From assembly GCF_008831285.2 (NCBI RefSeq), contig NC_045148.1:12591183-12655182 (forward strand): a stretch of 64,000 nucleotides of DNA, in the 5' to 3' direction. The first letter of the stretch is position 1; each line of letters opens with the position of its first letter. Below are positions 44,991 to 57,912 of this stretch, one piece after another. Below the pieces are notes generated by a model. That model made no database searches. It saw nothing but the letters and a program-made list of their open reading frames with translations, and was not told the origin of the DNA. This DNA is from Nymphaea colorata (taxonomy: Eukaryota > Streptophyta > Magnoliopsida > Nymphaeales > Nymphaeaceae). Position numbers and translations under genes: made by a program.

Positions 44991-45565
44991 TGACTCTTAC
45001 AAATATGACAACTTGAGCACACGCTAGACTCACTGACAGAACTTAGATTGAACTTTTGTAATAGTCCGTCTGCAACAAGACTTTCAACGAAAGACCGACT
45101 ACAATGTGCTAAATGACCGTGCCAAAGAGATGGCATATCATACTTTGTGATATTGACTTCACTATGACTAGGAAATGATGAATATGAAACACAAGACTTA
45201 GACACTTTTGGAGCTTCTTCAATGACGTACATGTCTCCTTTGCGAACACCCTCAGTGAATGTCTTCTTGGTTCGAACATCCTTAACATAAACAGAAGAAG
45301 GAGTAAACTCAACAGAGGAATGAGTATCATCAATAAGCTTTACACAAAAATGATATTTTTCTTGACATTTGGAACAACAAGAACATTCTTTAAGGGTATT
45401 GAGGAATGAACCATGGATAAGTGTGCATTTCCAATATGTGATATTTTGTGATGGCAACCATCTCCTGCGTCACCAGTTACATGAGCCTTTAGCTAAATAA
45501 AGAAGAGCACTAGAAAGTTTACCTGTGTCACCAGTTACATGAGCTGCAGCACCAGAATCCACATA
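44975..45565 (-). pseudogene. Copia protease / GAG-pre-integrase (unit B)
   Basis: The frame 44975-45457 has LWHGHLAHCSRSFVESL and CSSCHICKSHDLPF. The protease DSGAAAHVTG is coded just upstream, but a short local duplication of CGTCACCAGTTACATGAGC (45468-45486, again at about 45526) disrupts it. The shared TGA in front of DSG is retained. Confidence 0.85.
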
Positions 45566-46421
45566 TCATTGTCCTTCATTTTGCTTGAAATTGACTTTAG
45601 ACAACGTTGTCATTAGAATCTGCTGCACATCAGGGGAAATGTTCGATACCGTAGTCGTGTTCGAACTAGATGACCCTGCTGCCTTATTGTCATGCCTGAC
45701 CTGTTTTTCCTTGTTTTGTGGGTTATGCCAACATTCTGACTTCACATGACTTCTCTTATTACAATAAAAACAAGTAGGTATCCTTCGTGGTACATTTGTT
45801 TGTGCATTTGTGTCAGGTTTAGGAAGGATACCTCTCCCCATCCCTGCTTGTGAGTTCCAAACTCTTGGACGATTTTCTTGTAAAGCATGGGCCCTAGTGA
45901 CCAATACATTGTGACCGCCAAAATGAACTAATTCATGTCGCTGTACACGACTCGCTTCATGCTGAATCAATTTTGCTTTCAAGTCTTCAAAAGAGGGAAG
46001 AACAGACAATACCTCTAAAGCAGTGCAGAAAACATCAAATTTTGGTCTGAATCCACTCAAAGCCTGTTGTACCTTGTCCTTGTCACTGACTGGGATGCCT
46101 TATGATGGCAAGCTGATCGCTGACATTTTTGATCTCATGTATATATTCCAAGACTGAACGTGTGCCTCGCTTGATATCCTGAAATCGCCTCTTGAGTTGT
46201 AGAAATCTCGCTTCTGATACTTGAGAATACGTGGTAGCAAGTACATTCCACAACTCAAGTGCTGAAAGATCATCATCAACACCCGCCAAAACTTCCTCTG
46301 ATAGTGTGGAGGTGATACAAGCAACGAGAGATTGATCATGAGCCATCCACATCTCATATTCAGGATTGATTTCTGCAATGGTCTCTTGAACTTGCCCTGC
46401 AACATTCTTCACCTCTCGCAT
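45566..46421 (-). pseudogene. Copia gag with zinc knuckle (unit B)
   Basis: 46083-46421 is the UBN2-type part, identical in protein to unit A. 45566-46060 contains FEDLKAKLIQHEASRVQRHE and the CCHC knuckle CFYCNKRSHVKSEC. Between 46060 and 46083 a stop interrupts what is otherwise nearly one frame, so unit B is closer to the ancestral gag. Confidence 0.9.
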
Positions 46422-46811
46422 AATTCATTCAGGTAGCGCAAGTGTGGTGCCATTGAGATGTCCATAGAGACGGTGACTCTTGATGAACGGGACTATTTGA
46501 CGTTTTCATGTCAAATAATTGGTATGATTTAGCTTTTGTGAGATGAATTGGGAGAGGAAATTGGACGACAAGATGTTTGAATTGCGGTGGGGATCCATAA
46601 ATGCAATAATATGAAAATAGGAGGAAAATAGAAATTTTGAGATTAGGGTTAGGTGGCTGACGATAGGGCAGATTAGGGCAGACAATAGGGTTAGGGCAGA
46701 AATTTGGGGATTAGGGCAGAAAATAGAAATTTGAGGATTAGAGCATGAAAGAAAACAAAGATTAGGTCAGAAATTAGAGATTCTTACCGAACATTCTCAG
46801 TGGCAAAACTT

Positions 46812-46823
46812 GCTCTGATACCA
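46812..46823 (-). other. Copia primer-binding site (unit B)
   Basis: TGGTATCAGAGC on the minus strand, an exact complement of the initiator tRNA-Met 3' end, directly inside the 5' LTR. Confidence 0.9.
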
Positions 46824-47107
46824 TGTAAGTTTTTGATATCTAATACCAAACCACTGAATGAAGTTAGATGCAAGAGGAGGAAGAGAAAAGTGGGCTGCAT
46901 GTCCAAGCAAGAGAGAGATGAAAGAGAGCAGCAACAAATGACGTCTGCCTCTTGTTATCATTATATACTAATCACGATTTAGGGTACATCATAAAATACT
47001 CAAAATAACAATAAGATTTACAAGTATGCCATCGCCCATGATGTGTTGGGCATGTGGATCAAATGGGTCGGGTCTCGGTGACCCGATCCTTATGTACAAA
47101 CTAAACA
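46824..47107 (-). repeat. Copia LTR (5' LTR, unit B)
   Basis: 284 bp. Three differences from 13908-14191. Confidence 0.93.
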
Positions 47108-47317
47108 ATGTGTAACAAGCATAATTGGTAAACCAGATGTCTGATCTCCTCGGACATTCCTTCATTCCTGAATGGTGACCTTTTTATACTATGCAGTTAA
47201 ATCTTAAAAGATTCCGGTGCAGATCATTTTTGTGCTCATCATTCTGTTTTTAACTTTTTGAGCACCTGATTTGATTTTTGTACTATGTAACACATTCTTT
47301 CATGGTTCCTCTTACAG

Positions 47318-48853
47318 GTTCATCTGCAGCTGATTGGTCACGGGAACCAGATATTTCAAATTGGGCAGACCAGAAAATGATGGATTCTAGTAGTACCCAT
47401 TTGGGAAAGAGATGGTCATCTCAGCCGCATCCATCCTCGGTGAAACTCACTGAATCAAAAGAACAACTGTATAGAACTTCATCTTACCCTGAACAACTAC
47501 AACATCATCCTCATTCTGACCCCATTCTTGTGCCCAAGTCATCCTTCAGCTCGTATCCTCCACCTGGTGGTCAGCTCCATGCTTCACCTAATCAGTCGCA
47601 ATTTTCTCCTGGAAATCCTCTGTCTTTTCCTGGACCGATCATTTCCCATCCTCCCTACGGAATGCACTCTGGTAATGCCATGCCTCATCAGTTCTTTCCT
47701 CATAGACTTCCAAATAAAAATGGAACCCATCAAAATAATTGGGTGAACCAGAGAAGTGTATTCTATGAAAATCATGTGCCACCTTTGCCTGGTATCGTGC
47801 ATCAGCAGTTACCGTCCAATGGGTTGATGTCTTCACAGTTACTGCAGCAGCAGCAGCAAAGACTGCATTCTATGCAGGCACCGTTATTTAATGTGCATTC
47901 GTCTCCTCCATCTCACATGATGAACAAGTGTGAACCTATGTTGGGGATGCCAGATGTTAGAGAGCAAAGACAAAAACCGTACCACTGGGGGCGCCAACAA
48001 GCAGCCAATACGCGATTTGGTCAATCAAGCTTTGATACAAGTGGCCAACGAAGTGATAATGGTTGGCCTCAATTTCGTTCAAAGTACATGTCAGCTGAAG
48101 AGGTTGAGAACATTCTTAGAATGCAGCATGCTGCTACTCATTGCACTGATCCATATATAGATGATTACTACCATCAACCATGCCTAGCCCAAAAGTCTGC
48201 TGGATCAAGGGTGAAACACCATTTTTGCCCTTCACATTTGAGGGATATGCCTCCACGTGCACGTGCAAATTCAGAACCACATGCCTACTTGCAGGTTGAT
48301 GCACTTGGGCGTGTTCCATTTTCTTCTATCCGAAGGCCTCGTCCTTTGCTTGAAGTTGATCCACCTTCATCATCAAATGATATCACCTTTGATCAAAAGC
48401 CTATTGAGAAACCTCTTGAGCAAGAGCCTATGCTTGCAGCTAGGATCATGATTAAAGATGGACTTTGTCTTTTACTGGATGTTGATGATATTGACCGTGT
48501 GTTGCAATTTACTCAGCCACAAGATGGTGGTGCCCATCTTCGACGGAGGAGGCAGGTTCTTTTGGAGGGGCTAGCTGCCTCTTTGCAACTGGTTGATCCA
48601 CTTGGCCATAGCAAAAGGCAGCCATCCTGACAACTTGGCACCAAAGGATGACCTTGTATTCTTGCGCTTGGTGTCTCTTCCAAAGGGTCGTAAGCTTCTC
48701 GCCAGGTATCTCCATCTCCTTGTCCCTGATGGAGAGCTGACACGGATTGTTTCCATGGCTATATTCCGTCACCTGAGGTTTCTATTTGGTGGCCTACCAT
48801 CAGATCAAAGTGCTGCAGAAACGACTACTTCTCTGGCTAGGACCGTCTCTGCA
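47318..48853 (+). pseudogene. PAT1-homolog exon, frameshifted and 3'-deleted (unit B)
   Basis: It has the same acceptor (CTCTTACAG|GTTCATC) and the same protein as unit A up to LVDPLGHSK. An extra A in the CAAAAG run (48613-48616) then shifts the frame to TGA at 48628-48630. Ten codons ([10 protein letters not shown] in unit A) are deleted in frame after MQAP at about 47881. After the frameshift the original frame resumes ([35 protein letters not shown]) but ends at 48853, where the last 486 bp of the exon and about 2.07 kb downstream are deleted and sequence equal to 18520 on is joined. Any product would lack most of the Pat C-terminal domain, which contacts Lsm1-7 and decapping factors. Confidence 0.93.
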
Positions 48854-49526
48854 GTTGATTGGGATTCTTATATGGAATCCTATTGACAACTTGGATAAGA
48901 CCTTCTGCGATACTCTCCTGATCTATCCTGTGCATCTTGCATATCACACATTTCTTAGGATCCTTAGTAAATCTAGAAACTGTTGCATTGGAAAGATACT
49001 TCCCTTGTATGGTTTGCATTTTTCATTTTTGGCAATTGATGCATTAGGAAAAGGGTCTGTCATTGTTTTGGTATGATGAATAAAAGGGACTAAGAAGCAT
49101 TGCAGCCATGGACTTAGGTCATGAAGACAGAACCACATAAGATTATTTTGTTCTTTTAATTCTTGTTTTATCCTTCAAATGATTAAAATAGGAGATTAAG
49201 CCTATTGTACTCATGGCTGGTGATGATAGTTAATCGGCAAATAAAACATCGGAAGTAAGTGGGGCGGATTTTGCTTTAAGAATAGGTAGCAGACATAAGT
49301 ATTCTCTATTCTTTCGAATGGCAAGGATTTTCCATATTCATAGAAATCGGTTACTTTTTATCTCAGTGGTAGATTTAAACTTGGCTATATTAGTGGCGAA
49401 ATTCCTAGACCAAGACATAATCATTCAAAATTTTGTGATAGTAGAAATGTCAATCATCTCCGTATGTCATGGCTGCTAAACTCAACGGAACCTTAGTTTG
49501 ATGAACGGTCCCTGTTCTTGAGTATC
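48854..49526. other. Spacer (unit B)
   Basis: Counterpart of 18520-19189, with no supported gene. Confidence 0.4.
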
Positions 49527-50837
49527 ACCCAAGAGATTTGGCACAAAACTCGAGATCAAAATAGTATTGTCCGCATTCATCAGTTGTACTATACTCACAA
49601 CTTGGAGAAATATCCATTCTGATTATCTTGACAAATTGAAAACGCTGTGGGATGTAGATGAGTCATATGGATCAATGTCGTTCAAACATGAAAAAGGTTT
49701 TTTACCTTTTATCCTACCTTCGACATGATTTTGAAATATTGGGAACTCGGATTTTGTGATCTCTTGAAATACAAATATTCATCAACGCCATATTCTCCAT
49801 GATCATGCATGGGGAGACCCGATGTCATCTTATTAACCATGATGGTCATCACTCCCAAGACATGGCTCATCCATGCACATAGCGTGTTCCACATATGCAA
49901 CTGATGAAGCTCCTTTTTGGGATGATAAAATGACCTTTTGCAATACTCTACTTGAAAAGGAAGGGTGTGTGTCCCATTATGGGCGTCCGTCCCCATATGG
50001 GTGTTAGACCAAAAAAGTTGGAAAGAATTCACTTTAGTGTCGTTGACAGACACTAACTTAAACAAGTTCACACGTTTAGGGGCAGGTTGGCATGAGGATC
50101 ATTGTGTGAGTTCTATGAATCTGGATCTTGAGGTAGATTCATAAATCATTTGAACAAGTGTTCCATAAATCAACCTTAATGTTTGAGGTAAATTCATGGA
50201 GGGCTAATACATTGTTACTTATGCTAAACAGCCCCTTACGGCAAAATGTATGCATGCAAATAACCAAACCATCATTGTGAAATAAAGAAAATGTGTTGGA
50301 TGGTGTGACAACTGCCAACATCAGCCCATATGTGGCTCCACTACTGATTCACTTGCAATTGCTATAGAAGGATAAAGATACCCATGAGTGATGCTAGACC
50401 CTTCATGGCAAACCTTAGAAGATGAATTACACCCGGTCAAACAAGCAGCAGTCAACCCAAATTGCATTTCCTCAGTTGCCTGATATTTCTGCTGTTATAG
50501 ACCCCGCTATACCTCATTCAAAACCTTCACATGTTCAATGACAAAATCAACCATGGTTGTGTCTGCATCCAATCCAGATAATTCTATTGATAGACAAAAG
50601 TTGTTTCAATAATCAAGTTGTCATTGCAGATGGTTCACTAGTGAAAGTTGAGGGTGTCGGCAGTGGGCAGTTTCTTGAATGTGGAAACATTTCGATGTCT
50701 TTGTTGTTCCAAAATTGTCAGCCAATCTTTTGTTTGTGAATCTCATTCAAGATTTAAATTGTAATATTATTTTCTCACCTCATCATGGATTATCTCAAAT
50801 TAAGCAATGCTTGCTACAAAAACTGATGGTTCCTTAT
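49527..50837 (+). pseudogene. Decayed copia gag-pol trace (unit B)
   Basis: Counterpart of 19190-20500, with the same LDKLKTLWDVDES and QVVIADGSLVKVEGVGSG islands. Here the second island reads VPKLSANLLFVNLIQDLNC, where unit A has L for S. Confidence 0.6.
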
Positions 50838-53150
50838 GGCATAAACATTTGGGCGATACTTCAAGTTGCTAGTGAGCAGATTCAAGGTAATATTAGAGGA
50901 TCTGAATCTGGAGGCATACTTGACCTCCAAGTCTAGCTTACAGATAGAAAAGTAAACTACCTACGAGAGCAGGGAAATAACTGGAATACAATTACAGCAA
51001 AAGTAAGCATGAAAATAAATTAAACTAAGTTTTCAAAGTAAAAAATAAAATAAAATAAATAATGCATGCCACTAGAAAAACTAATAAATGAAAAGAACTG
51101 CGCTCTCCTACAGAGCACGAGCTTGGATTATCAGGGTTGAGCTACGTGAGCATGGTTTGTCAGTAGCTTAAACTAATTAATTTATTCATGAGCCAAGCTT
51201 ATAGGCACTCGTCTAAAATTTTCAAAAGATTTACTGTGCCTTTAAAGCAGCTCTTGAAGTCATCAAGAGAGAGGGAGGATGCCCCCTTTTTACAAGTCTC
51301 CCGGAGAGAAAATTTCTCTCCCAAAACCGATACAGGAGTAAACTTTCATTGGGAAAGGTGCCCTCTCAAAACCATAGGTTATATTCAGAAAACTTTATGT
51401 TACGTCAAGCAATTTTTACACGAAAAAGCAGTTTTTTGTCTGTTCTAAATTCAATTCAACATAGAATTGATTATGTCCGAAGCAAAACCTGCACACTTCA
51501 TGAACAAATGTTTCTATTGACATCTGCCATGGCTTCTGAAATTGAGAGATACATTTTGACACATAACCAAGTATTATGCATGCGTCCATGTTCATTGAAT
51601 CTAGATAATGGATAGGGATATGATACTGAGATCCAAAGCAAGACCTGGATATAAAGAAAGTTTTACAAAACGTATTGGATATAATATTATGTTTTGGAGT
51701 GGAGATTTGATGCATGATATTTGAATATGAATAGGTACAGATTACAAATCAGAAAAATAATACAGATCTGGATTGAAGTTATGGACTAGGTGTGTAGACA
51801 CTCCAAGTTTATACAAGCAAAAATGATAATTTTACAACCCCCCCCCCCTACAAAGGAGATTTGAACTGTTTTTTTCAAGCAGATATCAAATGTAGGGCCA
51901 TAAACCACCAAAGCAAATCAGACACCCTAGATATCTAACATTAGGACCCCAATCAGCCAAGTTGTTATCACATGGAAAATGATCATTTTCCCCTTATCAC
52001 CACCACTTTGTCTCATTTTTCTCTAATTTTATAGAACAGTCATGGAAATCCCGAGAATTGTTCTAAGGCCAACTAGGGTTATTTTCATCTCTACAAGTTG
52101 ACAGGAACCTCATAACATGTTTAGCAACTTACATTTGGTAAAAATTGGCCGAAAAACGAGTCATTAAAGCACATGTAGACATGATTAGGGCTACAATAAT
52201 TTCTCTCTAGTGTCAAAGGGCTACAATAATTTCTCTCTAGTGTCAACAGAGTATGTCTAGTTCTAGTTCTCATTTCCGAGCTTGAATTCCAATGTCTGAA
52301 CAACCATTTCTAAGAAGTGGTATCTGATTTCCCTCTTTTTTATATATATATAATGATAATTTCTACCTGATTAGAGTGAGTCAGCTTGTACTGAGCTGGA
52401 AACATATTTTCAATCTTGTTATCAATTTGAATAATTCTATATTAGATTGAGCACAACTACAGTTTTCTAGTCACTCTTAGAATGTCTATGTCAAACATTG
52501 TCACTAGTGACTTTTGAACCAATTTTTGGGAGGTCCAGAATGCCAATTTCTATTCTGACTGCACAATGCTACTTGAAGAGAGTATCAATGCCAATTTCTA
52601 ATCTGATTGCACAATACTACTTGAAGAGAGTATCAGTGTGTTCACTTCTTGCTGATGATCCCAAATTCCCTGTTTTTCATTTTTCCCTTCATATTTCCAT
52701 TTATATGTTTAATTACAATTTGGCAATATCGAAGTATGATTTTCTAAAGGCAAATTGAAGAATTTTTTTAGTCAAACTTGATCCACCCTTTAAACTAAAC
52801 CCAGTCTATGCTAGGGGTTTATACATGCATGCATTATTTTTATACATTTTTGTATAAGCATAAGTTTGAAGTTACATGAACTAGCTTAGTGTATTCATTT
52901 GCCAGGCTAGTAAAACTCATCAAGTTCTGAATCTAGAATTGAGCTTAAATAGGTTTGAACCTATGTGAGCTTGAGTTGCAAGAACTAAACCAAGTTTGAC
53001 TTGATCCGAGTTAGACCTGCATCCAGTTGAGTTCAAACCTAGATCAAACCCAAGTCCACCTCCTAAACACTGAGTCTGAGCCCACATGACCCACACTAAG
53101 CCTAGTTTGGGTGCTTAGTTCTCATATCCTTGATTCAATTCACAATACCA
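50838..53150. other. Spacer (unit B)
   Basis: Counterpart of 20501-22787. It has private short tandem duplications near 52196-52250 (GGGCTACAATAATTTCTCTC twice) and 52540-52640. No gene is supported. Confidence 0.45.
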
Positions 53151-53153
53151 TAA

Positions 53154-54381
53154 GGGGCCATTTGACGGCCTAGAAATCTGGAATTATAAATATACTTCTA
53201 GAAATATATTTCCTAGAAAAATAGAATGAGAAAAATCTTTTCGATTTCTATTTTGATGTGTGTGTGATGAATGAAAAATAAATTTTCAGAAATTTATTTC
53301 TTAATTTGATGAAAAAAGAAATATATTTTCAGGTTTAAGGGAAGAAGGGAGCGAGGGAGGAAGAGGGGAAGGAGGGAGGACTCCTGGGCTTGATCCACGG
53401 TCTGATCATCATTCCGGATATTGAATATCGAGGATCAACTAAGGAAGAGGCGGATCGAAGGAGGATTGATCGGGATTTCATGATAGTGCTCTGTTCTTCA
53501 ATACCGATTTGGGGTATTGTCTGATCAGCGGCCAAATCAGGGAGATCTGTGGATAATTGGAATGATTGATCATTTGTAGAAGGATCGCCCAGAGCAGAGG
53601 AAGATTCTGATTTGAGAGCAATTTGACCTCTGACAGCATCGGAATCAGCTTCGAAAGAAATTCCGGCCAGCGCGGCAGTGCAGAAGTTGAACTCCGCCGT
53701 CTGTTTCAGGAACTACCCGCACACGACAGTGATTTTGTATCTCAACGTGATTTTCTTGTGTGGCTCAGTTGGACGTGAAATTTGGAGTGTCGTCTCCTCA
53801 GCTTGTTGTCGACCTACTGTCAAATTTTCAGGCAAATCGGAGTTGTCTGTGATTTTAAAAAAATCTGCGAGTGGAAAGACTCATGTCTGCGCCTGAACAC
53901 ATGCGACAAACATTTTTCACTGCGAGACAGCGTCTGGTTGAGCGCGATTCTTGTGTGAAGCTCATTTGAAGTTGATCTTCTGGGCATCCGATCCCCAACA
54001 TCTTAGCAAGCTCCAAACCAAATTTCAGCTTAATCGGAGGACAGACGGATTTTGTAAAAATCTGCGAGTCATCCCTGCTCCTGAGCACCTCCCTTCTTCC
54101 TCCTCTCTCCTTCCCTTCTTCCTCCTCTTCCCTTCTTGCTTTTTCCCTCCTCTCCCTTCTTCCTCCTCCCTCCTTTCCTTTTTCCTTCGCCTCCCTTCTT
54201 CCTCTTCCCTCCTTCCCTTCTTCCTTTGTGTCTCCGAAAAAACTTTCTACCTTTTTGGTTGGAATGTATATTTTCGTTTCTAGCTTCAACGTTCCAAAAA
54301 AAATTTCTGTGAGGAAAATTTTTAAAAATTTGATGGATGTTTCTTGTGGTAGAGGAAATTTCCGGCCCATCAAACGAACCC
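53154..54381. mobile_element. PIF/Harbinger-like element (unit B)
   Basis: Counterpart of 22788-24093, 1228 bp, flanked by TAA (53151-53153 and 54382-54384). The polypyrimidine tract is shorter (54088-54226). Near the left end it has a segment GAATGAAAAATAAATTTTCAG not seen in unit A. Confidence 0.72.
54088..54226. repeat. Polypyrimidine minisatellite (unit B)
   Basis: About 139 bp of C/T only apart from rare G. It is a contracted form of 23691-23917. Confidence 0.8.
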
Positions 54382-54384
54382 TAA

Positions 54385-54937
54385 AATATACTTCGATTCA
54401 TATCCAAACATCAATTTCAGATCTCTAGATCTAAATTTCTCAATCTAGATCTCGATCTAGACTTTTGGTCGGAGTCCTAGATACAAATTCTTCTTTAGTT
54501 CTTAATCTAGATCTCTCCTAAATCCATATTGTGATATGAATTTGTATATGAATCCAGAATTTTGATCCAAATAAATTGTGTTGACTCATGTTAGTTATCT
54601 GAGGTTGACCCTTTAGATGGATGACACATCGATTATCTAACTTTTTAGAGTGTTGACACTTTCCAAAATTCTGACTTTAGAATTTTGACACTTGTCAAAA
54701 TCCTAGAGACTCAATCACATTTAGGACTCTCCTATTCTCTATAAATGGAGAGGCCCTAACGTACAACAAAGTGTACTTAAAGAACAGAAATTATGTAATA
54801 TAAGTACATATAATATGAGTATATATGGTATAACAGTGTATAATATCATACACAGACAAACAGACTGAATTTGCATTTTGTACTTACGACAATGGTTGAT
54901 GCTCATAACGTATATTTTCCTCTTTTACAATTTACAG
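54385..54937. other. Spacer (unit B)
   Basis: Counterpart of 24097-25011 lacking 366 bp at 54845/54846, where AAT is shared by both ends of the missing block. No gene is supported. Confidence 0.5.
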
Positions 54938-56642
54938 TTAAAAGTGAAGATTCAATAGATGATGAACAACCTGGAAAGGTTAATGATGGATCCAAACTCA
55001 CGAAGCGTCAACCTTGTCCAGCTGCAGAGAGAAAATTCTTAACTTTAGAAGACTTTAGTGAAGATGAAGATGGTTTGCCCATAAGTACTGGAAGGAGAAA
55101 AATACATTCCAAAGTTGTTGAAACTAATGAAAACCTAGATAGGCAGCTAAGAGAGGAAAATGTTAGAGAAAAACCAGCAGATGATGAAAAGTGCCATTCT
55201 GCAGGTTCAAAACGGAAGAGCGATGCTTTTGCGCTAGACAAAAATCAGAATAAGTGTGTATCTAATACACTGAATTTGTCTTCTTTCTTTTATATAACTT
55301 GTTATAAATGATCAATCATGTGTGTTCACTTATTTGGGTTTTGTCTCCGTGCTCTGTGAACCCAAGCAGGCAAAGAGATTCATCTGAAAAAGGTCTTGAA
55401 AATAGTAGGAAATCAAAGAAGAAAAAAGAGAAAGGGATGATAAAACAGGGTCCTAGATCTGGACCTGTCATGCCAATTGATAATGCATCTAACGATGCTT
55501 GTAATTCTCAAGATCAAAGTGGACTGGAGCATGGTGCTGAGGATGTTGAAAATGGTAACACTGCAGTGTAAGTGCTCAAATTGAAAAGTCAGATGATAAT
55601 AGAGATGATTATTTGAGCTATTATTTTGTGACAGACAGGTTAGACACTGACCTGCTATGGGTTTAACTAACTGTTAGTCCTTTATTCTGGAGCAGTCCCA
55701 AGAGTGCAGCAAACCGCAGTGTTTTGGAAGTTGAAGAGGTTAAGAAACAGAAGAATAAAACGAAGAAAAAGAATACTGCTGAAACTGATCAAAACATAGA
55801 TACCGACCAGTCCAAGGTGGCAAGCTCAGGTAATAAAAGAGAGTTGGAAGAGGTTGCATTCTTGGAAGATCATGCAGAGGGGCCACCTATGAAAGGAGCA
55901 AGAACCTTCCCAAATGGCATGATTATGGAAGCGATATCTATGGGTAAACCGAATGGAAAGCGAGCCTCCCCGGAATGAAGGTGAGTACTTATTAATAGTG
56001 GGCACTTGAATTCTTTTTTTTTTTCGGCATACTTTTCAGTAGTTAAGCAAATTGTTCTGGCACTCCACCTGTTGATTGGATATTAAGTATTGTAAGTAAT
56101 TAAATGCCAGATTTCTGTACACTACATTGGCAAGCTGAAGAAAAATGGGTCAATTTTTTATTCCAGTGTGGGCCGGAAACCTTTTAAGTTCTGTCTAGGT
56201 ATATAGTTGCTAGTTCTTTATTCTTTGGAACAACAGCTGTGTCCAACTTAATTTTCCTTTTATGCTTGAAATTTAGCTGTTTGGTTTTTTTTTTTGGTTT
56301 ACAGGTATAGGTGAAGTTATCAAAGGATGGGATGTCGGAATAAATGGTATCAAGTTGCACCTCCCAGTAAATGAAGTCTACGTATGATGTACCTGCTTTC
56401 TTTCTTCTTTTTCTATTCTGATTTGTGGTTGTCTGGTTAGGAACGCGAGTTGGAGATAAGAGGAGGCTAACCATCCCTCCATCTATGGGGTATGTGCATT
56501 CCTGCTAAAAATCTCTGTGGTCTTGATTTGCTTTGGCGCGATGCATATGATCTGTGTATGCAGGTATGGAAGCACTGGAATTGGAAAAATACCAGGGAAT
56601 GCTTGGCTGGTATTTGATGTTGAGTTGGTGAATGTTCAATGA
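54938..56642 (+). pseudogene. 5'-truncated FKBP pseudogene (unit B)
   Basis: Exon equivalents 54938-55253, 55370-55567, 55696-55980, 56111-56198, 56305-56346, 56441-56489 and 56564-56642. It shares with unit A the 1-bp loss in the C-run giving TGA at 55976-55978 and the active-site Asp-to-Tyr codon (56159-56161), and it also lacks exons 1-4. Unlike unit A it keeps the GT donor after the first exon (55254-55255) and the Ile of the VIKGWD motif, which is Phe in unit A. It is therefore the less decayed of the two. Confidence 0.92.
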
Positions 56643-57904
56643 AGCGACTCTTCTTGCATTAACCTTGCATTTATCAATGTTTGACAGAGTCATTGTTGAA
56701 ACCTGATTAGTGAAATGAGGTTTCTTTTTTGGTAATGTTCTGTGGAGCCAAAGGCTTATGCATATTTGTCATCTGCAAAATGGAACTCTGGTTTTGAGAC
56801 ATGGATATGGTTATGGTGAAGCCTGGTTGGAGGAAAATTTTTGCCTGTATTCTTTTGTAGCATCTGAACCTGCTACTTCCTAATCTTATGGTTCAACGGC
56901 GTTTATTCGTTTCTTCTCCGTTGGCAGTTCACATCCTTTCATATAAGAACGTTGACTACAATTAGTTTATGGATTTTGGATGAATTTAAGGGTGGTCGTT
57001 GTGCCTTCATTTTCTCTTGATTTTTGGCGATGTCTTTGATTGGAAATAAAAAAAAAATCCTACAAAACCACGTGGGACCTTCCCCCTCACATCCTTTTTT
57101 TCTCTGTTTTCAGGAATTGTACTCTCTTTGCCCTTGAGGTTCCTTTGGAATCTGATTAAGATTTTTGGTCTTGTCTGCCTATTGCAGTGCTTATCCTACG
57201 ATCTTTTGTTTTTACCCGTTCCTCGCCCGTCCTTGCTTTACAAATGCTTATTGCGAACGAGTCATATTGCCCTCCTGAGTTTCGTTGAGCATTCCCTGTC
57301 TGCTCATTGCTTACTTAATTTTTGTAGTTGCTGCCTTTATCTCCGTTTTTCATGGCTTTTCCTTATCAGTCTTGTATTTGGAGACTTTACGGGACTCCAC
57401 TTTGCTTGACGTCGTGTTATAATTCAAGCCTATCCGCCTTCCCATTGAGGGTGTTTGGCTACAATAATACTATGTTATCATCTCATTAAAACTTTGTCGG
57501 GTAAATTTATGCGATAGTAATAATATGGGACATTACCAAACGGATCCATTATTGAGATCCATATTCTTATGGCCTGTCTTTTCTTTTCGTAACCTGTAGC
57601 GGTTGAAGATAAGTGGAAAACTGCGCGCTTTGTGATGTGTATAATTGTGGTGAAAGTACGAGGCAAAGGATCTAGGCAGTAGATATTTGAAAAGGACAAT
57701 GGGTTCTGTATGGTGCCAATTTGGCGCTTGAAGTCGAAGCTCCTTAGGCTAGTTTGGAACATACACCGATGGGTTGCGCGTGGTAGAATCATAAGCTGCA
57801 ACCACATCTTCTCATGGTGGCCCAAGGATTCTTTTCCCTTAAAACGTTCCATGGGAAAGTCTTCCCCCTAATTCACTTGGATGGTTGCATGGACGTTTAG
57901 ATGC
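56643..57904. other. 3' flank of the truncated FKBP copy (unit B)
   Basis: Counterpart of 26717-27976, with no supported gene. Confidence 0.5.
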
Positions 57905-57912
57905 ATTATGAC

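Larger units (their letters stand above)
41997..47107 (-). mobile_element. Ty1/copia retrotransposon, unit B copy
   Basis: The 5111-bp element has 284-bp LTRs and the same ATGTG target duplication (41992-41996 and 47108-47112) as the unit A copy, so both descend from one insertion. It is 423 bp longer than unit A because it keeps the middle of RT, and it also carries a private 62-bp tandem duplication in RNase H. The primer site TGGTATCAGAGC is an exact match to the initiator tRNA-Met complement. Gag, protease, integrase, RT and RNase H are all recognisable but split by stops and frameshifts. Confidence 0.95.

Noticed and set aside
48593-48886. Independent small gene after the PAT1 frameshift in unit B
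   Set aside because: It is the original PAT1 frame resuming after the +1 change and then running into the deletion junction.
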